Below are positions 55,499 to 64,000 of a stretch of 64,000 bases of DNA, piece after piece. Location of the stretch: contig NW_013546962.1 of the NCBI RefSeq assembly GCF_000711695.1, forward strand, positions 1 through 64,000, in the 5' to 3' direction. A program made the translations under genes and the position numbers. Source of the stretch: Tilletiaria anomala UBC 951. Lineage: Eukaryota; Basidiomycota; Exobasidiomycetes; Georgefischeriales; Tilletiariaceae. Within the stretch, counting starts at the first letter, position 1. Every line of letters begins with the position of its first letter. The notes under the pieces were generated by a model, which saw nothing but the letters and a program-made list of their open reading frames with translations, ran no database searches and had not been told where the DNA came from.

Positions 55499-58069
55499 AT
55501 GGCAGTGTCGTCGCCTGCCGGCTGCTCATGGCGTCGGGCCGCCTCCTGCTGGTGCAGCAGCAGCAGGACAAGGCCGCCGCGAAAGGCTCCCGCGCTGAAT
55601 GGTCGGCGGGCGGCGTCCAATGCTGCGGGTGCCTCTGCCGCGTGGAAGACGCACATTGATCAAGGAGACGGCGCGGAAGAAGCGCAGCCCATACCCGCTT
55701 ACCAACCATGGCAGCTGCGCAAGCCGGCAGCCGGGGACAGTCGTGCCCCGTCCTCGCGCCGGGCGCGGCGTCGGCCCATCTTCCAGGTCAATGAAGAACT
55801 GGCACGCTTGCCGCTGCATCAACTCTACACCGGGGGTCTTACTGCCCTCTTCGCTCCTGCAGCCGCAGCCGCAGCCGCGTCGCAGGAAGCGCTGCTCACC
55901 GATATCGAGGGCTTATATGCGTATCTGCCGCAAGCGCACCGCTCGGCAGACACAGCATCGCTAGCATTCCCGCCAGTGGCAGCGCTGCGAGCAGAGCTGC
56001 AGGCGCGCAATATACCCGCAGGGAACTTTCTCGCCTGGTGCTACGCCCTGCACGCACGCTCCCTCGCCGAGCTGCGCGCGTGCATGCAGTCGCAGGAGCC
56101 CGCTTCCCCGCCGAGCTGGCCCACCTTCCTGCTGCACCAGGCCGTGCAGCTGGCCCGCACGAAGACAGAGGCAGCAGAAGCGGTGCAGCTCATCGGAGAT
56201 AGTCTTAATGAAAGTTCTTCCAGGGGCGCTATGACAATCCTGAGCGCTGCCAGCGAGCGCTTCCTGCTCGACCGGCGCTTGTATAGCGTCGCGCAGCCTC
56301 TGACCCGTGTCGTTCTCCGCTTTGCCCAGCGCTCCATCGAAGCAGAGGCCGCTGGCATCTACTTCACGTCCTCCACGTGCAACTCCAAGGCCAATGCCAA
56401 CACGAGCAGCAGCACTGGATGTGGCGACGGCGAGAAGTCCACACCCACGCCTGTGCCCTCATCGCCCGTGAAGTACGCCCGCCAGGCACTGTACAAGCAC
56501 ATGAAGACGCTCGAAAAGATGCGTGCGGCGGACGAGCGATGTCGCGCCGCGCTGGGGGCCGTGCGTGCGTTCGTCGAACAGCATGCCGCCTTTGCCAAGC
56601 TGCGCCTGCGCAGGGAGGCGCGCGCCGCGCGCTCAATCGTCGACGCACTCACAGACGCTGCTGCGAGCGCCGCACAAGGCACGAACACACGCGCGAATCC
56701 GAGTGCCGAAGAGACCCTCGCAGCAGCGAGCACGACCAGCGTGCTCATCGCGGCGCACAGGCTCCTGGAATCACGGCAGCGGGCCGGTGCGCAATTGCCT
56801 TCTCCCACATCGATGCATGCATCGGCATCGGCAGCAGCAGCAGTGCATGCTGTGACGAAAGCGATGGAGCACCTCCTCAAGCACGGCGACCACGAGGCCG
56901 TTGTCGAGCTGTGGCGCACATTGATGCACAGGAGGATCCAACCAAATTCCAGCACGCTTTCCGCCGTTGTATGTGCACTGATCCACCTCGGTCATCCCGC
57001 GAAGGCGGTCGAGCAGCTCGAGAGCTGGCTTGCGCCTGCGGCTACATCCTCTTCTGGCGAGGCTGCTGACGACAATGCGGGTGCGCTGGAGCTGCAATCG
57101 CACCAGGCGTGGGTTCAGGCGGCGGAAAATGGAAAAGAGAAAGCACTGCCATCACCGCGTCCGATTGTCGGAACGTCGCTCATGCTCGCAGAGACGCTGC
57201 AAGCGCTTGTGCAGCAGGACAATGATCCCGTCATTTTCCCGTGCCTCCAGTTACTCCTCCTGGAGCGCGGTGTGCAGCCCGACAACCGATGCGTTGACAT
57301 CATCCTTCGCGCCGCCAAGCATGCCTCACCGCTTCCGCGCTACGACGGCGATGGCAACATGCAGCAGCAGCATTACCACGGTGCCGCCAACGCGACAGCA
57401 ACAACATGGAACGACGAGCTACCCGCGCTCGTCGCGCGCGACGCGTTCCTCGCGTGCATCTCTGCACAGTATCCCGAGCTGATTGCCGCGCGCAACCCGC
57501 TCGAAGAGGCCGTGGCGCGCGCACAGAGTGGCTGGCTCATCAAAAGCGAAATGTCCATGCGTAAGCTCGAAAACTGGGTCGCATCACGCTTCCATCTGCA
57601 CGCGCACGCAGGCTCTGGGTCGCACACGACGGCCGCCGCTGCATGGATTGAGCGCTGGAGGCACATCGGCGCCACGCGCAGCGTCATCTTCGAATCGCGC
57701 CTGCTACAGACGTACATGTTGCTCCTGCACCGCCTGCGCCTCCTGCAGCTTGCGGGGGATGTCGATGGCGCGCTGCCAATCGGTGACGAGATCCTGCGCG
57801 TGCTCGCGTGGCACCGCGCGCTGCATCTCGTGCCGAGCCACATGTCCGTTTGCCTCGCGTGTATGGAGGTCGTCCGCTCAGTCCCACCCGCGTCGCTCGC
57901 ACGGTGGGGAGGAGCGGTCGGGGGACGCGCGCGCGACGGCTTGGAAAGCGCCGCGGGCCCGCTGCATGCCTGGCTCGCTGACTGGCTCGGCGAAGAGGCA
58001 GTACCGAAGGAGGAGGAAGTAGCGCAGGTGTGGGTGATGACATCTCGCCCGCAACGAATTCGAGAGTGA
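55499..58069 (+). CDS. Large protein with pentatricopeptide-like repeats, probably mitochondrial
   Basis: A single open frame of 856 codons starts at ATG 55499. The N-terminus (MAVSSPAGCSWRRAASCWC, then many Arg, Ser and Ala and no acidic residue in the first 50) fits a mitochondrial presequence. The body is helical and Ala-rich. The segment AMEHLLKHGDHEAVVELWRT with LMHRRIQPNSSTLSAVVCAL has the length and pattern of a pentatricopeptide repeat. RGVQPDNRCVDIILRAAKHA looks like a second one. These repeats usually bind organellar RNA, so a role in mitochondrial RNA handling is likely but inferred. No other domain is seen. The frame has no obvious intron. Confidence 0.65.
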   Translation: MAVSSPAGCSWRRAASCWCSSSRTRPPRKAPALNGRRAASNAAGASAAWKTHIDQGDGAEEAQPIPAYQPWQLRKPAAGDSRAPSSRRARRRPIFQVNEELARLPLHQLYTGGLTALFAPAAAAAAASQEALLTDIEGLYAYLPQAHRSADTASLAFPPVAALRAELQARNIPAGNFLAWCYALHARSLAELRACMQSQEPASPPSWPTFLLHQAVQLARTKTEAAEAVQLIGDSLNESSSRGAMTILSAASERFLLDRRLYSVAQPLTRVVLRFAQRSIEAEAAGIYFTSSTCNSKANANTSSSTGCGDGEKSTPTPVPSSPVKYARQALYKHMKTLEKMRAADERCRAALGAVRAFVEQHAAFAKLRLRREARAARSIVDALTDAAASAAQGTNTRANPSAEETLAAASTTSVLIAAHRLLESRQRAGAQLPSPTSMHASASAAAAVHAVTKAMEHLLKHGDHEAVVELWRTLMHRRIQPNSSTLSAVVCALIHLGHPAKAVEQLESWLAPAATSSSGEAADDNAGALELQSHQAWVQAAENGKEKALPSPRPIVGTSLMLAETLQALVQQDNDPVIFPCLQLLLLERGVQPDNRCVDIILRAAKHASPLPRYDGDGNMQQQHYHGAANATATTWNDELPALVARDAFLACISAQYPELIAARNPLEEAVARAQSGWLIKSEMSMRKLENWVASRFHLHAHAGSGSHTTAAAAWIERWRHIGATRSVIFESRLLQTYMLLLHRLRLLQLAGDVDGALPIGDEILRVLAWHRALHLVPSHMSVCLACMEVVRSVPPASLARWGGAVGGRARDGLESAAGPLHAWLADWLGEEAVPKEEEVAQVWVMTSRPQRIRE

Positions 58070-58179
58070 TCCTCCGGCATGACCATATGCAGTGGAAAGG
58101 CAACCCTTGCTCCACAGGTGTACTTTCATTTCTGTGATGCATGTTCTGATACATATGGGCGCCTCTCGCAAGATGCGGT

Positions 58180-60201
58180 TTAGCTAGGCGCATTCTGAGC
58201 ACTCGCTTGCTGTGACCATAGTAGGAGATTTGCATGAGTAATTCCATCGACTGGCTACGAGAGAAACGTGCACTGATAGACAATGAACTCACAAGTGACC
58301 CCAAGAGTGCAGCGAGATTGGCTGGTAATGACGATGGCGCCTGCGCGGTTGCAGCAGATACTGGAACGGAAGCTGGAGCTGATGCCAGCTGGGCAGGTGG
58401 AGGCAACGAAGCCACCGGGCAACTGTTAGTGGGTGTCGCTTGCTGATGTGGCTGCGAGGGTGCTGGAACTGCTCCCATTGTCTTCAACGACGCAAGGAGC
58501 TGCTGGACCTTTTGCGCCTGCTCAAGTCGATTTGGATCCAACGAGCGATTGGCTTCGGTCGGCGAAGCGCCCGTCCCTGTTGCTGCCACAGGTGGCGCAG
58601 GAGGCACCTGAGCGAAGGGGCCCGGGCCAGGGTAACGTACACGCGCGTCTGCGACTCTGTACAAATGCGGTGGACTGCCCTGCAAGCCGGCAGGCATCTG
58701 CTGTTGTTGTTGCTGCTGGGGGCCGCGTGCACTGCTCCCACCTCCGCCTCCTCGACCTCTGCCATCTTGAGCGCGACCTTGCGCTGGGCCCTGACCGCCC
58801 TGTGTCCCAATGACGGCAGCGACAGACAAGTCCCAAGCGAACTTCAAGTCCCACTCTCCGTCCAAGTACTTGGTGCCATTCATGGAGTCGTGTGCTGCTT
58901 GACACGCTCGGCTGTCGTAGAACTCGAGAAAACGCGTGTGAGATTGGTCTTTATACCTGCGGATCGACTTGATCTCTCCGAATGGCAAAAAGACCTGATA
59001 GACATCGGCATCCTGGAGTGCCCGCGAGCCCTTTCGAAGCAGGACGAAAAGCGTGCCCTGGTTCTTGTCACGATCACACCGTTTCTGCTGATCTTCCTCT
59101 TTAGGTAGACTGTAGTGGATGTCGAGCTTGCGACCGTTGAACTCAAAGTCTTGCATGGCTGCTTTGGCCGCCTCGGCGGCGCGAATATCATAGTAGGTAC
59201 AAAATGCCAGGCCACGCTTACCAGTAAGATCGAAGAACTTGGTAATCTCGCCAAATGTCCTGAATCGAGCTTGGACTTCGGCAGGATCGGTGTCAAACTT
59301 GGCATGTCATAGGAGAGGTATCGTCGATTCAGTCGAAGTTATACGCAAAAAGGGATGCACACTCACGTCAATGTTGCGCAGGAACAGCGTTCGCCCTGGC
59401 CTTTCCTTCTTCATTCTCTCTTCCTTCAAGTCGTTCGTCTCCTTGCGAGAAATACCCCGAGCCTCTTGACGACCTTTACGCCCATCGCGCGGTCGGACAT
59501 CCTCAACAGCGGCGGATCCTGTAGGCTCTGACCCATAGACACCACCACCACCGTACCCTGAATACTGTTCATACAGAGTTGCAGGCGGCATCTGCATGTT
59601 CACTGGGAAGGTGGGAGGTCGAGTGTCAGTCAATGGGCTGAGGCTGAGCGGAAATGTGACATTTGAACGACTCACTCGGAGGCCCGTCTATCCGTTGGCC
59701 CTGAGCATAGTGGTCGAAGCCAGTGGCAGCACCAGGGTAAGGGAGAGCGGGAGGCGCAGCAGGGGCAAAATGAGCAGGAGGTGGGCCGGCATATCCTCCC
59801 CCACCTGCATTATACGGAGGCCTTACCGGCGCCTGCGATGGGCCAGGTGCACCATAAGGTGCACTTTGTGAAGCCATGATTCCATAGCCGTAGGAGGGTG
59901 GCGCAGCTGGGGGCATACCGGCATGTGGATTCATCCCTCCATGCGATATGCCCATGCTTGCCTGGACATTCGCACCACCAGAACCTCCATAAGCATACGA
60001 CTGTTCAGGGCCAGGAGGGTAGGATGAGGGACCCGGCGCACCGTACGCATCTTGAGGGAATTGCACCGCTTGCTGCTGCTGATGTTGCTGTGCTGGATGG
60101 CTATATGTAGGGCCACGCACTTGCCCTAGGCCCCTTCCTGCGCTCCCACCACGGCCGGCGGGCCGGGCATCATATCCACCATACGGGTGATGCCGGTTCA
60201 T
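58180..60201 (-). CDS. Mei2-like RNA-binding protein with two RRMs
   Basis: The architecture, with two RRMs in the middle of a low-complexity protein, matches the Mei2-like family. ATG at 60201 gives MNRHHPYGGYDARPAGRGGS and a Gly/Pro/Tyr/Gln-rich region of about 175 residues. A 59.6-59.4 kb exon holds RKETNDLKEERMKKERPGRT and the start of RRM1 (TLFLRNID). The next exon begins FDTDPAEVQARFRTFGEITK. RRM1 ends with GRKLDIHYSLPKEEDQ. RRM2 spans NQGTLFVLLRKGSRALQDAD to KYLDGEWDLKFAWD. A Pro/Ala/Gln-rich tail follows. The frame would run on to 57684, across the neighbouring gene on the other strand. A GTGAGT donor at 58292 and a TAG acceptor at 58255 (38-base intron) instead lead to a 25-codon last exon ending at TAA 58180, which I prefer. 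Confidence 0.72.
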
Positions 60202-61430
60202 GCCTGCTTAGCCTCAACAATGCTCTCTGGCTCGTAGCAATTGTGTAGCGCCTGTGGGAACTCGAATTGGCTGAGAGCCTTAAGAGGCGCGTGCTCAGAG
60301 AATGCACCTGAGTCTGTTCAAGGGGTTGATTTGCTCGAGGCCGACCTTTCTCAAGCTACCTCAAAGCCGGTAAACACGACTTTCAATTCTTCTGAAAGAT
60401 GAAAGTTGCCTTTGCGCCACTCTTGGACGACTGAGGAAGGTCTGTCGCGATCTGTCCCTTGAGAGGTCTCCTCTCAATGGTATGGAGCTTTGGATAGAGG
60501 CAAGCTTGCGAATGTCCCTCGGACTAACCTCTCACTGCTCCAGAGTCGTGGCAGATGAACCCTCAGGTGGCGAAGGATGGAGGATCTTGGATCTACTACC
60601 TTTGGACGCTGTGACTTTGCTCAAAGCAGCCTCTCCTCAAGGTACTCTTGCTGTGTTCTGACTTGGAAAAATAACAGCCCACCAGAAGACGCTAGCTAGC
60701 TCAGATTGAAGACGGAGGTGCGGCGAACTCTCCTCAGGGAACCGAGTTTGGCCGAGGCTCTTGGTGGTCCGTAGGGGTGGCGAAATCGCTCTTCGCCGGC
60801 AGCTTTGTGACGAACGAAGGAACAGATGCAGCTCGAAGGTCTCGTGTCGACTGAGGATGGGGTCGTGAGCCCTGGCAGCAAGCAAAGCCCCAGAAGAGCC
60901 TCCACAGCGGAGCTTTGAGAGAGTCGAGCGGGCTTCCAGCCTCTGGTGATCTGATTGGCATGCACTTACGCAGCTGCAATTGCGACTGGATGTACAGTCG
61001 CCGTATGGGGTAAAGGTGAAGGAAATGGTAAGAAATTGAGAACAAGGGGAGAGAAACTTTTGAGTGCGGGCCGCGCCTACGGCCGTTAGCAAACCCACAC
61101 AGCCTCCTCCTATCATCAACACAACACTCGAACCCATGGCCGGGGAGCGACGTTTGCTACGAGCTGCTTGTCATCATAGCTTTCTCAGCTTGTTTGGCCT
61201 CGGCGAGCGCCTCTCGACCTCAGGTATCGCATAGCATTGGTCTCCCAGCGAAACTCGGCTCTCCGAGTTGGGCAGATATCTTACGTCTGCTCGTCGCTGC
61301 ACCCTAGCCGCGCTTGCAGTCGACGCACTCACTATCTCAAGCTACGAGTTAACGTGCGCCTCTTTCCTTTCATTGGCTGCCTTGTCTTTGCCTTCCGTAG
61401 CTTCAGCATCGAGCACCACAGTCTTCAGTC
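60202..61430. other. Divergent region between Mei2-like gene and Rab5, possible spliced leader
   Basis: The minus strand carries a strong GTAAGT donor near 60970, so the Mei2-like gene may have a spliced 5' leader. A minus-strand frame at 60637-61137 (starting MGSSVVLMIGGGCVGLLTAV) is open for 166 codons but shows no family features beyond its first 20 residues. I do not call it a gene. Confidence 0.4.
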
Positions 61431-62486
61431 ATGTCCTTTCGCAACGTAGGGCCGGCAGCAGGCACAGGCGGGGTGCCAAGGACTCTGCAGTTCAAGCTGG
61501 TGCTTTTAGGAGAGTCGGCTGTGGGCAAGTCGAGTCTGGTTCTACGGTTTGTCAAGGATCAGTTTGATGACTACAGAGAGAGCACGATTGGAGGTGAGTG
61601 CTTTTCGTTCATCCATACCAGATTACCAGCCTGTATGCTGAAACCAACCTGTGCCTTGCCATTCACCTTGCACGACACTATCGGTTGCAGCTGCGTTCCT
61701 CACACAAAGCGTCAGCTTAGATCCGCAAACTACTGTCAAGTTCGAGATCTGGTAAGCCAGGTACAACGCTGGGCTTCATGGTATGTGGCTCATAATCACG
61801 ATCCCTCGACTCTTGCTGCGTTATTGCAGGGACACAGCCGGGCAGGAGCGATACAAGAGTCTAGCGCCAATGTACTATCGCAATGCCAACTGCGCAGTCG
61901 TCGTCTACGACATTACACAAGCGGTCAGTCTTGTTTTGCGCCTCCTGGCTCATAGGCAGAGCGCGGTCGCACAACATGCTGACATGCGTTGACTGTGTGT
62001 TTAAATTGTCTCCTCAGAGCTCGCTGGAGAAGGCCAAGTCCTGGATCCAGGAGCTGCAACGACAAGCCGATCCCAACATTATCATCGCACTCGCAGGCAA
62101 CAAGGCAGATCTAGCATCGACCAGGCGAGCGGTACCGATAGAGGTGGGCCGAGCTGGTTCCGCATCGTGTGTTTCTGCATGCTGCATCGCTGATCATCCT
62201 TTCAACAAACTTGCCACTAATGATGCCCCAGGATGCCGAGCGCTACGCAGCAGAAGAGAACCTTCTCTTCCTCGAGACATCCGCCAAGAACTCCCAGAAC
62301 GTCTCGGAGCTCTTTACGATGATCGCGCGCAAGCTCCCGCTCGAAGCGGCGGCGAATGCACAACGGGGAGCCGGACGCGGCGGCAGCGCGATCACAGGCG
62401 CTGGTGCAGCCGGAGCTCGTGGCTCCGGCGTCGATCTGCGAGGCGGGCAAGGTCACGGGCAGGGTCAGGATGCGTGCAACTGCTGA
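61431..62486 (+). CDS. ypt5: Rab5-family GTPase (Ypt5/Vps21)
   Basis: Rab5 controls fusion at early endosomes. Five exons (61431-61593, 61691-61751, 61830-61923, 62018-62143, 62232-62486) join in phase for 232 residues. The motifs are complete: P-loop GESAVGKSS, the Rab5 effector region [52 protein letters not shown] and ETSAK. The C-terminus is a Gly-rich tail ending CNC, a Cys-X-Cys signal for double geranylgeranylation. All splice sites are GT-AG, with introns of 78-97 bases. The TIGAAFL sequence distinguishes Rab5 from Rab7 and Rab11. Confidence 0.93.
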
Positions 62487-62951
62487 TGGATGATTGGGTG
62501 GTGATCGGTGGCGATCGGCATTTTGTCGCTCTCAGTCATCACGCTGGCCTCTTTTCGGCTCGGCCACGATGCGGTATGAGCTATGCAAAGTTAGTCAGCC
62601 ACACCTTGCACGCACAGATGCGCGTTTCTTTACAGCACGTACATATACATAGCATGCCTCTCGAACCTGCGCATCGACGTTCCCGACCTTCATGTTCCGT
62701 TTGTGTACTCTTATATCATTAGGACTATCAGCGCTGTGCTCGGTTATGAATGTGTTCCGCTAAAAACCTGCTGAAGGGCTGACCCCTTCCCTTGTTCGAC
62801 CCTTGGCAGACAATGTGTGGTACAAAACTAGTGCCTTCCAATGCATAAGACTACAAGCAGCGGCGCCGCCTTCCGACAAGAATGGACGTGGTACCGTCCA
62901 AAGCTCTTGCAGGAAAAGCCAAACGCCTGAAAGAATCAAGTGACGTTGTGT
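62487..62951. other. Spacer between converging Rab5 and ubiquitin-L40 genes
   Basis: About 465 bases lie between two stop codons. I see no gene; the region should hold both 3' ends. Confidence 0.45.

Positions 62952-64000
<1,049 letters not shown>

Noticed and set aside
57373-58086. 237-codon minus-strand frame opposite the PPR-like gene
   Set aside because: It has no family features and Cys/Arg/Ser-rich mirror composition; the plus-strand frame is longer and better.
60637-61137. 166-codon minus-strand frame starting MGSSVVLMIGGG
   Set aside because: Only the first 20 residues look protein-like; the rest is Ser/Arg-rich without motif, and a strong splice donor cuts through it.

Overview
The window looks like nuclear DNA of a basidiomycete fungus, most likely from Ustilaginomycotina (smuts and relatives). 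It is GC-rich and gene-dense. Genes lie on both strands and are broken by many short introns with GTGAGT/GTAAGT-type donors and CTNAC/CTAAT branch sites. The proteins are rich in Ala, Ser and Gln tracts, and the recognisable genes have typical fungal architectures (NST1, an Ync13-like Munc13 protein, Mei2-like RRMs, p16-Arc). The lineage is an inference from style and best-remembered homologues; no search was run.

Left part (1-13.8 kb): a Ser/Gly-rich protein cut off by the left edge, a short spliced protein with a basic N-terminus, a 753-residue disordered Ser/Ala-rich protein, and an 11-exon gene for the B-block-binding subunit of TFIIIC (TFC3), whose reading frame I could join exon by exon. 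Middle-left (13.9-27.3 kb): an Ync13-like C2/Munc13-homology protein, an HRP1-type two-RRM protein and NST1. Centre (29-38 kb): a RHO2-type GTPase, an ACOT9-type thioesterase, the ARP2/3 subunit p16-Arc, a TRA2-like SR protein and the RNA polymerase II subunit RPB11 with an unusual tail.

38.6-47.0 kb holds the one obvious functional cluster: a Zn2Cys6 regulator resembling the AmyR/InuR/MAL-activator group, a GH32 beta-fructosidase and an MFS sugar transporter. This reads as a sucrose or fructan utilisation locus. A 2.6-kb sparse region follows. Right part (49.6-64 kb): a conserved basidiomycete protein of unknown function, eIF2-gamma (GCD11), a large protein with probable pentatricopeptide-like repeats, a Mei2-like RNA-binding protein, a Rab5/Ypt5 GTPase and the ubiquitin-L40 fusion.

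Most genes are ordinary housekeeping genes for transcription (TFIIIC, RPB11), RNA handling (HRP1, TRA2, Mei2-like), translation (eIF2-gamma, Ub-L40) and membrane traffic or actin (Rab5, Ync13, Rho2, p16-Arc). Gene pairs that converge often have only 40-250 bp between stop codons. I saw no tRNA, rRNA, CRISPR array or transposon/retroelement coding region. The best candidates for a second look are the sugar cluster, the long first introns of two RNA-binding protein genes, the RPB11 tail and several genes with no recognisable function.
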